From: Evansella sp. AB-P1
GTDB lineage: Bacteria > Bacillota > Bacilli > Bacillales > Salisediminibacteriaceae
DNA length: 64,000 nt
Reading direction: 5' to 3'
NCBI RefSeq assembly: GCF_029688925.1
Contig: NZ_JARUKY010000005.1
Location: 124,001 to 188,000 of the forward strand
Shown here: positions 42,698 through 51,987 of the stretch, one piece after another
How positions within the stretch are numbered: position 1 is the first letter of the stretch
Layout of the letters: each line of letters opens with the position of its first letter
Position numbers and translations under genes: made by a program
Notes under the pieces: generated by a model
The model's database searches: none
Seen by the model: only the letters and a program-made list of their open reading frames with translations
Told to the model about the DNA's origin: nothing

Positions 42698-42722
42698 CCA
42701 TATCCTCTTTTAGAGAATATGG
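42698..42722 (-). terminator. rho-independent terminator of the MFS gene
   Basis: The stem CCATATYCTC / GAGRATATGG (one mismatch) with a short loop is followed on the minus strand by GGTTTTTTC. It lies 44 bases after the MFS stop at 42766. Confidence 0.8.
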
Positions 42723-42765
42723 CTAAGTTTTATATAATTCAAGTTGGGTTGCTTCTAGAAAAGCT

Positions 42766-43941
42766 TTATTTACTTTCAACAATCCTTTTTTCCTGGTCAA
42801 CCTCATCCTTTTCCTTAATACCACGACCATAGAATGATCCGAATCCGAGTAATGCTGCTTGAATAACAAATATAGCACCTAATCCAACTATACTTGTTAC
42901 CCCTGCATAGAATAATGGCATGACAATTTGAGATAACCTATTTCCAGCAAGACGAAGTCCTAGTACTTCTCCTGTTCTCCCTGCTGGAGCTAAGTTATAC
43001 GTTAAAATGATAGTTACTGGTTGTGATATACCGATGGAAGCTCCAATAACAAATGACAAAATGATCATAAATGCAAAATAAGGTAGAAATGGAATGAAGC
43101 TAAATGCAATGGCGCTACAAAGCATAAAGAAGCATATGACTGGAACCCTTCCATATTTACCAACTAAGTACGGCATACATATTCTTACTAGTACACCTGC
43201 AAAGGATAGTGTCCCTAAAACCAAGCCGATTTCTGATAAACTTAACCCTTGAGATTGGGCATATAATGGAAAGTAAACATTGAATACATCAAGTGCAGCT
43301 AAGCTTAACATACTTATAAACATGGCCCTCGTTAAGCCTGGAATAACGAAAATTTCCTTTAATCCTTCAAATCCCTTCTGAGTATCTTCAACCTTCTTTT
43401 TTGGTTCATTGGTTAAAAACGAACTGAAAACAAAAGGGAGAATGGGAAAAAATGCTAACACTAAGAATGAATACTGGAAACCAATATGTTCGGTAGAAAA
43501 GCCTCCAATGAGTGGTCCGAGCATAAGTCCAATGGAAATACATAAACTAAACGACCCTATTGCTTTATCTCGTTTATTTTTTGGTACAGACTTTGCAACA
43601 CCATTTTGAAGGGCTACAATGGCTAATAATTGTGATCCACCTAATAATAGTTGAGAAACATAGAGCATTTGTAGCATTGGAAAAAAGAACGGTATCGTTA
43701 AAGCAATCCCTAATCCGAGAGAACCAACCATTAATGGTATCTTCTCACCAAACTGATCTACAAATTTCCCTGCAAAAATTGCCAGTACTAATGGAACAAT
43801 AGAGAAGCAAGCTGTTATTAATCCAATTTCAATCATCGATGCCCCTAGATCATCTGCAAACAATGATGTCATAGGTCGAACGGCAGCAATTGAAAGTCCA
43901 ATAAAGGGTGCTGAGATTAAATATATGATAGTTTTTTTCAT
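42766..43941 (-). CDS. MFS transporter, paralog of the 47.1-kb carrier
   Basis: A 391-aa, 12-helix MFS carrier. The first helix has IAAVRPMTSLFADDLGAS and the 2-3 loop reads GKFVDQFGEKIPLM. The arrangement RPxxSLFAD, the gap and LLGGSQLLAIVALQ is shared with the MFS encoded at 47115, so the two are paralogs flanking an AbrB carrier, a methyltransferase and an AEC carrier. They resemble drug- or metabolite-efflux MFS members with a charged residue in helix 1 (Arg). No substrate can be inferred. It ends at a strong terminator. Confidence 0.8.
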   Translation of the reverse strand: MKKTIIYLISAPFIGLSIAAVRPMTSLFADDLGASMIEIGLITACFSIVPLVLAIFAGKFVDQFGEKIPLMVGSLGLGIALTIPFFFPMLQMLYVSQLLLGGSQLLAIVALQNGVAKSVPKNKRDKAIGSFSLCISIGLMLGPLIGGFSTEHIGFQYSFLVLAFFPILPFVFSSFLTNEPKKKVEDTQKGFEGLKEIFVIPGLTRAMFISMLSLAALDVFNVYFPLYAQSQGLSLSEIGLVLGTLSFAGVLVRICMPYLVGKYGRVPVICFFMLCSAIAFSFIPFLPYFAFMIILSFVIGASIGISQPVTIILTYNLAPAGRTGEVLGLRLAGNRLSQIVMPLFYAGVTSIVGLGAIFVIQAALLGFGSFYGRGIKEKDEVDQEKRIVESK

Positions 43942-44030
43942 TGTTTATCCCCTAACTTTAACCACCAATTAACAAAATATTTTTTCTTAATTGGATTTAA
44001 ATAAACAATTAGACTTCTTCCAAAAGGTGT

Positions 44031-45119
44031 TCAGGATGTTTTTTTAATTTTTAACATGACTCCTTTACTAATTTGTTTATCATCAAGCCACGCTGCAAGT
44101 AATGGGAGGCTAAAGAACACTGCATATAATCGAATAAACTGTAGCATAATGACCGCCGATTGATCTAAGTCTAGAAAAATAGCAGTAGATGACATTTCGG
44201 CTGCACCTGCAGGAGTCCAGCCCAATACAGAACTCCAAAAATCTACTCCAGTTAGAATTGAAAAAATACCCCCGGTACCAATGCTTAAACCAACTAAAAG
44301 CATTAAATAGGTTAATCCTAGTAAACCAACTCTCCGTAAGGTTTTAAACGTATTAGGATCAAACTTCAATCCAATTGATGTCCCAATAAACACCTGACCT
44401 ATTCCAGTTAAAAGGATTGGTACAGGTAAATCTGTTCCCATACTCCATACAAGGGCTAAAAAAGTTGCATAAAATAAAGTTCCTGCTTGAATCGGTAGCA
44501 TTCTACTAATGGCGATAGCGGAAACTAGTAAAACGGCGATTGGAATAAGAACGCTACTAGAATCCACTAAATCTAAAAAGATAGAAGGTTTTGCTGAACT
44601 AACTAATCCAGCACCAGCAAGTAACGGCATTAAAATAACAAATATGGCAATTCTTGCTGTATGAAAGGATGCAACAACAGCCGCATCTGCTCCATGACGA
44701 TCAGCTAAAGCTAATACTTCAGAAGCCCCACCAGGTAATAAGGAATAATACGCTGTTTTTTTATCTAATCCAGAAGTCTTATAAAACAAATGGCACAAAA
44801 TTAGACTTCCACCAATAATCAATACTAGACCTAACAATAAATAAAATCCAAATGCTCTAATTGTTTCCCATAGTATTGTTAAGTCAAGCATGGCTCCGAG
44901 AGTTAATCCAATCATGGCTAAACCGATGGCAAAAAAATTATTATTTACTTTTCTAGGGCCAATAAATAAACTATATGCCATACTAGCTACCATTGAACCA
45001 ATTAGCCACCCAGCCGGAATATTCAAAATATAAAATATATAACCTATGAGTAGCATGAATGGCCAAAAACCCCACTTTGTAATCCATTCAAATACTCTTT
45101 TTTTCGTTGCTTCCTCCAT
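44031..45119 (-). CDS. AbrB-family membrane transporter
   Basis: A 362-aa membrane protein with about ten helices of the AbrB (formerly ammonia-monooxygenase-like) family. It has LNIPAGWLIGSMVASM near the N-terminus, the central LLPGGASEVLALADRHGADAAVVASFHTARI, and the second-half repeat LGWTPAGAAEMSSTAIFLDLDQSAVIMLQFIRL; the two PGG/PAG-A-E motifs mark internal duplication. The family is related to transporters but transport has not been shown for most members. Its ATG directly follows the stop of the small upstream frame, suggesting coupled translation. Confidence 0.75.
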   Translation of the reverse strand: MEEATKKRVFEWITKWGFWPFMLLIGYIFYILNIPAGWLIGSMVASMAYSLFIGPRKVNNNFFAIGLAMIGLTLGAMLDLTILWETIRAFGFYLLLGLVLIIGGSLILCHLFYKTSGLDKKTAYYSLLPGGASEVLALADRHGADAAVVASFHTARIAIFVILMPLLAGAGLVSSAKPSIFLDLVDSSSVLIPIAVLLVSAIAISRMLPIQAGTLFYATFLALVWSMGTDLPVPILLTGIGQVFIGTSIGLKFDPNTFKTLRRVGLLGLTYLMLLVGLSIGTGGIFSILTGVDFWSSVLGWTPAGAAEMSSTAIFLDLDQSAVIMLQFIRLYAVFFSLPLLAAWLDDKQISKGVMLKIKKTS

Positions 45120-45266
45120 TTAACTTCTTACGCTTTCTGCCAATATTGAACGAAAGAAAAGAAATTTAATGGATCGAACAGTTCCCATAATATGGGATGG
45201 GGTTCCGTTAGACATTCGATCGATTATATTATTATAAGATTCACATTCTATAAATCGACCAATCAT
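45120..45266 (-). CDS. possible 48-aa leader protein before the AbrB gene
   Basis: From ATG 45266, with GAAGGTGA 6 bases upstream, a 48-codon frame ends with TAA directly adjoining the ATG of the AbrB-family gene, which lacks a good ribosome binding site of its own. That favours a translated small protein that couples into the next gene. The product (MIGRFIECESYNN to the basic end FRSILAESVRS) has no recognisable domain. A longer start at 45350 has no ribosome binding site. It could also be an artefact of a missed upstream start. Confidence 0.35.
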   Translation of the reverse strand: MIGRFIECESYNNIIDRMSNGTPSHIMGTVRSIKFLFFRSILAESVRS

Positions 45267-45355
45267 GTTTTCACCTTCTAAGCTATTATTTTTAATTACA
45301 TTATCAATCTTCAATAAAATACCAACGTTGTTATTTATCGGCATGTGCAATTCTC

Positions 45356-46129
45356 TTATGCCTTTTTTCTCCCTTTTAACAACATTCCTTCTCCCTGGAA
45401 ACTTACTACTGTTTCATCTTCTATTAAAATATGAAAGTGCTCTTTTACTTTTAGTGAAGCTTGCACGATATTTCCCTCTATTGTAGCTTTGTTTACCTTT
45501 GATAATTGAATAAGCTCACACCAGTTAGAAAATTGAAATGTTTTATCGAAAGTGATTAACTGTTCTACTGACAATGAAGCACTCTCTACCATGTTCACCC
45601 ATTCAGACTTTTTCCAAGCTCGAAAATGACTTGGATCCCTCAGCTTTTCTATTTTATTATAAAATGAATCATATTCGTCTATTTCAGGTGAGACATTATC
45701 AATGAGTAACAAACACCCACCTCGTTTTAAAACACGTTCTGTTTCCTTCACAAATGATGTTACGTTAGAAAAATGGTGGGGAGCAATACGACAAGTAACA
45801 ATATCAAAATGTTCATCAGAAAATGGTAACTGTTCTGCATCTCCTTGAACAAACGAAACGTTCGTATGGCCATTACCTTGAACAAACTTTTTCGCCGCAG
45901 CTAAAATTTCTGTCGTTAAATCTAGAGCAACGACTTCATGGACTAGTGGAGCAAAAGCATTTGCAACGTGACCTCCTCCAGTAGCAATATCAAGCATTTT
46001 TCCTTTATTTTCATCTATTCCTAATTGTACCATTAGTGATAAGTCTTTACCTTTCGCATGACCAACACTTTTCACATAACTATCAGCATGACGACCAAAC
46101 TGCTTTTGTACCTGTTTTTTATTATCCAA
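45356..46129 (-). CDS. class I SAM-dependent methyltransferase, YcgJ/UbiE-like
   Basis: A 257-aa protein with a class I methyltransferase domain. Motif I is MLDIATGGGHVANAF, motif II region VVALDLT, then VQGDAEQLPFSDEHFDIVTCRIAPHHFSN (motif with the acidic and His residues usual in the UbiE/YcgJ group) and VLKRGGCLLLIDNVSP. Similar B. subtilis proteins (YcgJ) have no assigned substrate. The start is TTG 46129 with AGGAGGGAAG upstream. It lies 29 bp after the AEC gene on the same strand, so it is part of the transporter cluster; a small-molecule substrate is likely. Confidence 0.8.
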   Translation of the reverse strand: MDNKKQVQKQFGRHADSYVKSVGHAKGKDLSLMVQLGIDENKGKMLDIATGGGHVANAFAPLVHEVVALDLTTEILAAAKKFVQGNGHTNVSFVQGDAEQLPFSDEHFDIVTCRIAPHHFSNVTSFVKETERVLKRGGCLLLIDNVSPEIDEYDSFYNKIEKLRDPSHFRAWKKSEWVNMVESASLSVEQLITFDKTFQFSNWCELIQLSKVNKATIEGNIVQASLKVKEHFHILIEDETVVSFQGEGMLLKGRKKA

Positions 46130-46158
46130 AAGCTTCCCTCCTACACTTGTTTACTAAA

Positions 46159-47061
46159 TTACCCAATGGTCATTAAAAGAATTGTTATTGTTACCATACT
46201 TAAAATAGTTGTTACTAATACCGTACTAGAAACTAATTCTGGTTTTGCATCAAATTCTGTTGCATACATCGTTGCCACAACTGCGGACGGCATTGCTGAT
46301 ACTAATATTAATACCTTTGCTAATAATGGATCGAATGGAAATAGCAACGTTATGAAAAACGCAATGATTGGAGAAACTACCAATCTTACAATGACACTGT
46401 AGGAAATACTGCCCCATTCAAGCTCTTTTATTTTTATAAAGGCAAGTTGCATACCTAACATGAGCATGACGGAAGGAACAGCTGCAGAAGCTAGTATATC
46501 AATAATAATATACATTTGTTCAGGTACAGGTATATTAGCGAAATTTAAAAGAAGAACCACTATTGTTGCATAAATCATTGGTACTTGAAAAACCTTTTTC
46601 ACCGCAATTTTTAAGGGGAAATTCCCTCTAGCAGCATAATAAAGACCAAAAGTGTGCATTGATATTGAATGAAGTACGAAAAAGGAGATGGCATATTCAA
46701 AACCGGGCATGCCATAGGCTAGTAAAATAATTGGTGCCCCATAATTCCCTACATTCATAAATGCTGTATTCAATATATAAGCGCTTTCATAAGATTGGGG
46801 TAACTTTTTAATTTTACAATATAGTTTATTAATTATGATGAGAATAGAGAATAGGATTAAATAAAAAACGACCATGTAAACATACTGCATATCAAAAGTT
46901 GTTTCATAGAATGTTGTGAAAATTAATGCAGGGATAAATACATACATCGTTACAGTTGATATGGCACTTAAATTCATTCTTTTTTTTCTTTGTAAAACGT
47001 AGCCAATAAGAAATACAACCACAATAGGTAAAATTACTTGAACAAATACAATAGTAAACAC
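46159..47061 (-). CDS. AEC-family (auxin efflux carrier-like) transporter
   Basis: A 300-aa membrane carrier of about ten helices. The N-terminus ILPIVVVFLIGYVLQRKKRMNLSAISTVTMYVFIPALIF and the internal ILNTAFMNVGNYGAPIILLAYG are AEC signatures, and the C-terminal half repeats the pattern (LVSAMPSAVVATMYATEFD). AEC members move organic acids such as malate or are of unknown specificity. It is read in the same direction as, and 29 bp before, the methyltransferase gene. The start is a GTG at 47061 with a modest GAGAG upstream; no better start is visible within 20 codons. Confidence 0.8.
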   Translation of the reverse strand: MFTIVFVQVILPIVVVFLIGYVLQRKKRMNLSAISTVTMYVFIPALIFTTFYETTFDMQYVYMVVFYLILFSILIIINKLYCKIKKLPQSYESAYILNTAFMNVGNYGAPIILLAYGMPGFEYAISFFVLHSISMHTFGLYYAARGNFPLKIAVKKVFQVPMIYATIVVLLLNFANIPVPEQMYIIIDILASAAVPSVMLMLGMQLAFIKIKELEWGSISYSVIVRLVVSPIIAFFITLLFPFDPLLAKVLILVSAMPSAVVATMYATEFDAKPELVSSTVLVTTILSMVTITILLMTIG

Positions 47062-47114
47062 CTCTCATTCATGATGTCTACATGCACTCCACTCATTCTT
47101 TTACTTCTCGTCCT

Positions 47115-48269
47115 TTAATGTGATTCAACATTTTCTTCTTCTTTTACTTTTGTTCCAAATGCTCCTATTAATAAGAAAAGTCCACTTGTTAAAAAGATTG
47201 GAATTAACCCAGCAAAACTACCGATAGCACCAAATACAAAAGGAGCAAAAAACTGTGAACCTCTATTTAGTGTCAAGCGAATGCCTAATATTTCCCCATG
47301 TCTTGCTTTCTTGCTAAAGTTAAGTGCGTAAACTAAACTTAATGGCTGCCCTAATCCTAAACCAGCTCCCATTAATCCTGATAGAATAAGAAGAATTGGT
47401 AACCAACTGACAAATGGAATGAATATAAAAGAAATTCCACTTAAAATTAACATAACCGTCAGTACGATACTTCGACCAAAAGTATTGACTAACCAGTATT
47501 GACTTAGTCTAATAACAACTGCCATACCAGCTGAAGCAGAGAGAACAAACCCTATTTCCGTTGGAGTTAGTCCAATACTATTACCATATACAGGGAAATA
47601 AGCTACAAACAAATCTTTTGAATAGAGCACTAATCCACTAGAAATTAATGCATTACGAAGGTTTTTTTCTTTTAATAGAGCAACGGAGGACAAAAATTTA
47701 ACGTTTTTAACAGTTTTTGACGCTTCCCCACTTTTCCAGGCTGCTTTTTTCAAGCATATACCGCAAGTGACCCCTATGAAGATCAAGCATGCTGCTACAG
47801 CAAATGTTACTTGGAACCCAAAGTGTTCAAAAGTAAAACCTCCGATTAACGGTCCAAAAAAATTACCGATAGCCCCCATAAGCGTGAACCACATGATCGT
47901 TTTATCTCGATTACCTGGCAAGTTTCCTACCGTTTTTTGATAAGCTACAATCATACAAACTTGACAAAACCCTAGTAATAATTGAGAAATAAACAAACTA
48001 GTTATTGATGGCATGACCACTGGAATAAGAATGGCCAAGAACATTCCACTACTTCCTAAAAAGGCCATCTTCCTTGTTCCGAATCGATCTGTCCATTTAC
48101 CAATAGTTAAAGCAAAAAGCATCGGAAATAATGCATAAGAAGAAACTAATAATCCTATCAACCAAGGTGACGCCCCCTGCATGTCAGCAAAAAGGGAAAC
48201 AATGGGACGAGTAGTGTGTAGTGCAGTAGAGTAAAGAACCATAGAAAGTAATATAATGATAAATGCCAT
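47115..48269 (-). CDS. MFS transporter, paralog of the 42.8-kb carrier
   Basis: A 384-aa, 12-helix carrier. Helix 1 ends in HTTRPIVSLFADMQGASPWLIGLL, the 2-3 loop is GKWTDRFGTRKMAFLG, close to the classical MFS signature, and helix 4 includes SQLLLGFCQVCMIVAYQ. Sequence and motif order match the MFS at 42766, which suggests tandem duplication with later insertion of other genes, or parallel roles. A TGGTGAT site precedes ATG 48269. It follows the cysC gene by 80 bp on the same strand, so read-through is possible. Confidence 0.8.
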   Translation of the reverse strand: MAFIIILLSMVLYSTALHTTRPIVSLFADMQGASPWLIGLLVSSYALFPMLFALTIGKWTDRFGTRKMAFLGSSGMFLAILIPVVMPSITSLFISQLLLGFCQVCMIVAYQKTVGNLPGNRDKTIMWFTLMGAIGNFFGPLIGGFTFEHFGFQVTFAVAACLIFIGVTCGICLKKAAWKSGEASKTVKNVKFLSSVALLKEKNLRNALISSGLVLYSKDLFVAYFPVYGNSIGLTPTEIGFVLSASAGMAVVIRLSQYWLVNTFGRSIVLTVMLILSGISFIFIPFVSWLPILLILSGLMGAGLGLGQPLSLVYALNFSKKARHGEILGIRLTLNRGSQFFAPFVFGAIGSFAGLIPIFLTSGLFLLIGAFGTKVKEEENVESH

Positions 48270-48349
48270 ATAATCACCACTTTAATATATTCGATACTCG
48301 AAAGGAAAAATCCTTGTTCCGACAAATATATTTACAAAAAACTTATTAA

Positions 48350-48955
48350 TTATGGGTTAATATAGCCTTTATCTACTAAATAAATTAACACTTTGTCAAC
48401 TGAGTCTTCAATTCTTTGCTGATCAGATTCTATTACTATTTCTGGGTTTTCAGGTACCTCATATGGTGCTGATATACCTGTGAATTCTTTTATCTCTCCT
48501 TTTCTAGCTTTTTCATACAATCCCTTTGTATCCCGTCTTTCACACTCATCTACAGTACACTTAACATAAATTTCTATAAATTCATCCTTATCTACCATTT
48601 CCCTTACAATTTGACGATCATCCTTATATGGTGAAATAAATGCGGCCAAAGTAAATATACCAGCATCAACAAATAGTTTACTAACTTCTCCTATTCTACG
48701 AATGTTTTCTTTTCGATCTTCTTGACTAAAACCTAAATTGTTATTTAATCCATGTCGGATATTATCTCCGTCCAAAACATACGAAAGAATATTCCGTTGA
48801 AATAATTCCTTTTCTACTTCACAAGCCAAAGTAGACTTACCAGAACCTGACAATCCTGTAAACCATAAGATACAACTTGAATGTTTGTTTAAGCTCCTGC
48901 GGTCATCCTTCGTAACTTTGGAATGGTGCCATACAATATGTTGATTTTTTTTCAT
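48350..48955 (-). CDS. cysC: adenylyl-sulfate (APS) kinase
   Basis: A 201-aa APS kinase, normal length. The P-loop is [14 protein letters not shown] (residues about 31-44). [27 protein letters not shown] holds the APS-contacting Asp and Arg residues, with [14 protein letters not shown] and the lid segment [20 protein letters not shown]. It phosphorylates APS to PAPS with ATP. It is the last gene of a sulfatase-like - sat - SLC13 - cysC operon (gaps of 13, 24 and 31 bp). There is no cysH here, so PAPS reduction must be encoded elsewhere or PAPS is used as a sulfo-donor. Confidence 0.9.
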   Translation of the reverse strand: MKKNQHIVWHHSKVTKDDRRSLNKHSSCILWFTGLSGSGKSTLACEVEKELFQRNILSYVLDGDNIRHGLNNNLGFSQEDRKENIRRIGEVSKLFVDAGIFTLAAFISPYKDDRQIVREMVDKDEFIEIYVKCTVDECERRDTKGLYEKARKGEIKEFTGISAPYEVPENPEIVIESDQQRIEDSVDKVLIYLVDKGYINP

Positions 48956-48986
48956 TTTTCATCCCACCTACAGTTAGTTAAAAACC

Positions 48987-50759
48987 CTAAATCCATGTAT
49001 GATATACGATCGTTATCGTTAACAAAAAATAAATGATACTCAAAGGGAAACCCGCTTTTAAATAATCTGAAAAACGGTATCTACCAGGTCCATAAACAAT
49101 TAAGTTGGTTTGATAGCCAATCGGAGTCATAAAACTGGCTGATGCAGCAATTGCTATTGCGACGAAGAAACCAAATGGATCCACACTTAGATGTGTTGCA
49201 GTTGCAAATGCAATTGGAAACATCATCACAACAGCTGCATTGTTCGTTATCATTTCTGTAAATATAGCAGTCAATAAATATACACCTGCCACTGCGCCTA
49301 TTATCCCGAAAAATTGCGTAAATTGAATGAGATAATTAGCTAAAAAGAATGCTGTTCCAGTTTTGTCCATAGCAACTCCAATACCAATAGAGCTTGCAAT
49401 AAGGAGTAAAACATCAAAATGAACGAAATTTTTAGCTTGATCTAATGAAACTGTTTTGGATAATACTAACGCGATAACTCCTAGCACAGCAGCTTTAAAA
49501 ATGGAAAGAATATTGAATGTTGCTAAAAGAACAATGCATAGTAAAACGAGGATAGAAAGATAAGCTTTTTTTGGCTGATTCACTGGTATGTTTTCAACCG
49601 TAGAAATAATGTAAAAATCGTTTGTATTTTCACCTCTTTTAATAAAATCATCACCTGCTAACAGCAATAAACTGTCACCAGGCTTTAACATAATGTTTCC
49701 AATTTTACTTTGAATCCGTTCTTGGTTTCGATGTACCGCAATGACCGCAGCATCAAACTTACTTCTAAACTGATTTTCCTTTACAGATTTATAAATTAAT
49801 GTTGAATGATGTGATACTACCGCTTCAACCAAATTATAGTTACCATTTTTCACATCATTTAAATTTAATTCAGAACCTGTTTCCAACCTTAATCCTTGCA
49901 TATTTTCTAATTGAAAGATGGTTGAAATAACTCCTGTAAAGATAAGGGTATCATGGGCTCTAATTTTCTGACGAGACGTAACCGGGTAAATTCGTTCTCG
50001 ATCTCGTATGATTTCTACTAAATAAACCCCTTCTAAATTTCTAAGTCCAGCTTCTTTTATAGATTTTCCAATGTGAGGGAAACTAGCTTCTATATATGCT
50101 TCTGCAAAATACTCTTTCTTATTTTCTGTAAAAGTCTCCTTTATTGATTTAGTAGAAGGAAGTATTCGGTGACCTAACGTACTCATATACAAGATACCAA
50201 GTACACATGCAGGTATCGCAACTATTGCTAATTGAAACATCGAAAAGCCTGGCATTCCTAAATCTAGCATTAATCCATGTACTAAAAGATTAGTAGATGT
50301 TCCAATTAACGTAATCGTCCCCCCAAAGATAGCTGCATACGACAGGGGAAGTAATAGTTTAGAAGGAGATAAATTATATTTTTCACACCATTTTTTAACA
50401 ACAGGAGTTAGCATTACTACAATAGGTGTATTATTTAAAAAAGCAGAGAACCCGGCTACTGGAAACATCATTTTCATCAAAACTCCTGTTGTTTTCATCC
50501 CTTTTCCTAATAACAGTTGAATAAAATGAAATAGAAAGTTACTTTGTTGAATAGCACCTGCGATAATAAATAATAATCCAACTGTCAACATTCCTTCGTT
50601 TGAAAAACCTTTTAAAGCCTCAGCTGGAGTCAATATGCCTGCAAATAAAAAGATGGCTAGAGCACAAAAAACGATAAAATCGGGACGAAAAAAATCTTTT
50701 ACTAGGCAAACAAACATGAAAAATAATACAACCATCACGATTACCATATCTATCGTCAT
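48987..50759 (-). CDS. SLC13/DASS anion transporter with two TrkA-C (RCK_C) domains, probable sulfate permease
   Basis: A 590-aa membrane carrier. The N-terminal helices carry AFLNNTPIVVMLTPVVKKWCEK and GTITLIGTSTNLLVHGLM, the SNT-type anion motif of this family; the second half repeats it in EMITNNAAVVMMFPIAFATATHL and MTPIGYQTNLIVYGPG. Between the halves (about residues 215-375) are two RCK_C domains, for example EAGLRNLEGVYLVEIIRDRERI and a GDSLLLLAG end. This layout is that of bacterial and algal SAC1-type sulfate carriers. Lying between sat and cysC it is best read as a sulfate or related oxyanion importer. AGGGGAGT precedes ATG 50759. Confidence 0.8.
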   Translation of the reverse strand: MTIDMVIVMVVLFFMFVCLVKDFFRPDFIVFCALAIFLFAGILTPAEALKGFSNEGMLTVGLLFIIAGAIQQSNFLFHFIQLLLGKGMKTTGVLMKMMFPVAGFSAFLNNTPIVVMLTPVVKKWCEKYNLSPSKLLLPLSYAAIFGGTITLIGTSTNLLVHGLMLDLGMPGFSMFQLAIVAIPACVLGILYMSTLGHRILPSTKSIKETFTENKKEYFAEAYIEASFPHIGKSIKEAGLRNLEGVYLVEIIRDRERIYPVTSRQKIRAHDTLIFTGVISTIFQLENMQGLRLETGSELNLNDVKNGNYNLVEAVVSHHSTLIYKSVKENQFRSKFDAAVIAVHRNQERIQSKIGNIMLKPGDSLLLLAGDDFIKRGENTNDFYIISTVENIPVNQPKKAYLSILVLLCIVLLATFNILSIFKAAVLGVIALVLSKTVSLDQAKNFVHFDVLLLIASSIGIGVAMDKTGTAFFLANYLIQFTQFFGIIGAVAGVYLLTAIFTEMITNNAAVVMMFPIAFATATHLSVDPFGFFVAIAIAASASFMTPIGYQTNLIVYGPGRYRFSDYLKAGFPLSIIYFLLTITIVYHTWI

Positions 50760-50783
50760 CGATTAACTCCCCTAATCAACGTT

Positions 50784-51974
50784 TCAGCTCTTTTCTTTCA
50801 TCCCTTTAATGAGAATTTCAGCTACTTCTGGACGAGTAAATTCAACTGGAGGAACCTCTCCATTTCGCAGCATTTCTCTTACTTTCGTTCCACTTAAAAC
50901 AACCCAATCTCTTTTATCATGTGGACAAGTCTTCGCGGATGCCATATTCCCGCACCTTTTACAATAAAAACTATGTTCAAAAAATAATGGTTGTATTCCT
51001 AATTCTGTGGAACTAAAATTGCTGAATATCTTCTGTGCATCATACGTTCCATAATAATCTCCCACTCCAGCATGATCTCGACCAACAATAAAGTGTGTAC
51101 ATCCATAGTTCTTTCTAACTATGGCATGAAACACAGCTTCCCTTGGACCTGCATAACGCATAGCAGCTGGAAATATAACGAGTCGGACCCGGTTTTGAGG
51201 ATAATAGTTTTCAATTAATTTTTGATAGCTTTCCATCCGGATATGAGCAGGAATGTCGTCACTTTTCGTATCCCCAACTAATGGATTCAACAATAGACCA
51301 TCGACGATTTCCATTGCTGATTTTTGAATATATTCATGGGCACGATGAACTGGGTTTCTCGTTTGAAATCCTACGATCGTCTTCCATCCTAAGTTAGCAA
51401 ACATCTTTCTTGTTTCTTTAGGGTCCAAATAAAAGTTTTCAAATGGTTCATGGGACGGTCTAATTAATAGTTTAATAGCCCCTCCTACATATACATCCCC
51501 TTTGTTATAAATATTTTGGACACCTGGATGCTTCCTATCGTTTGTCAAATACACTTGCTCTGCTTCTAGTTTTTTATCATAAGTAAATTTATCTTGAACA
51601 TGTAAAATCCCGTATACTTTCCCATTCTCACATATGAGGGCAATTTCTTCTCCAACTTCAAATGTCGATGCTTTTTCATCATTTACAGGGAGTGTAATTG
51701 GGATACTCCATACTGTTCCATCAGATAGTCTCATGTGTTCACGAACAGAAACATAGTCTTGTTCTGTCATGAAACCAGTTAGTGGACTAAATGCTCCAAT
51801 CGCAATTAGTTCTAAATCTGACAAACTCCACGATGACAGTTCAAGCTTTTTCATCTGCTTACTTTTATTTAATAACTCTGTTCTTTCTCCCCCAGTAATA
51901 ACACGATTAACTAGATTTCCCCCATGAGGCGAAATTGAAGATACGAATTGTTGAGCTGATATTGTAATTGTCAT
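50784..51974 (-). CDS. sat: sulfate adenylyltransferase (ATP sulfurylase)
   Basis: A 396-aa monofunctional ATP sulfurylase of the Sat/Met3 type. Active-site motifs are [21 protein letters not shown] (the QxRN and HxxH region) and [20 protein letters not shown]. Near the C-terminus [20 protein letters not shown] adds a four-ligand Zn-like knuckle (three Cys and His), common in the Bacillus forms. It converts sulfate and ATP to APS. It is second in the sulfatase-like - sat - SLC13 - cysC operon. GGAGGGGAGG precedes ATG 51974. Confidence 0.9.
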   Translation of the reverse strand: MTITISAQQFVSSISPHGGNLVNRVITGGERTELLNKSKQMKKLELSSWSLSDLELIAIGAFSPLTGFMTEQDYVSVREHMRLSDGTVWSIPITLPVNDEKASTFEVGEEIALICENGKVYGILHVQDKFTYDKKLEAEQVYLTNDRKHPGVQNIYNKGDVYVGGAIKLLIRPSHEPFENFYLDPKETRKMFANLGWKTIVGFQTRNPVHRAHEYIQKSAMEIVDGLLLNPLVGDTKSDDIPAHIRMESYQKLIENYYPQNRVRLVIFPAAMRYAGPREAVFHAIVRKNYGCTHFIVGRDHAGVGDYYGTYDAQKIFSNFSSTELGIQPLFFEHSFYCKRCGNMASAKTCPHDKRDWVVLSGTKVREMLRNGEVPPVEFTRPEVAEILIKGMKEKS

Positions 51975-51987
51975 AACCTCCCCTCCA

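Noticed and set aside
45267-45350. Longer 76-aa start for the small frame before the AbrB gene
   Set aside because: No ribosome binding site precedes ATG 45350, whereas ATG 45266 has GAAGGTGA.
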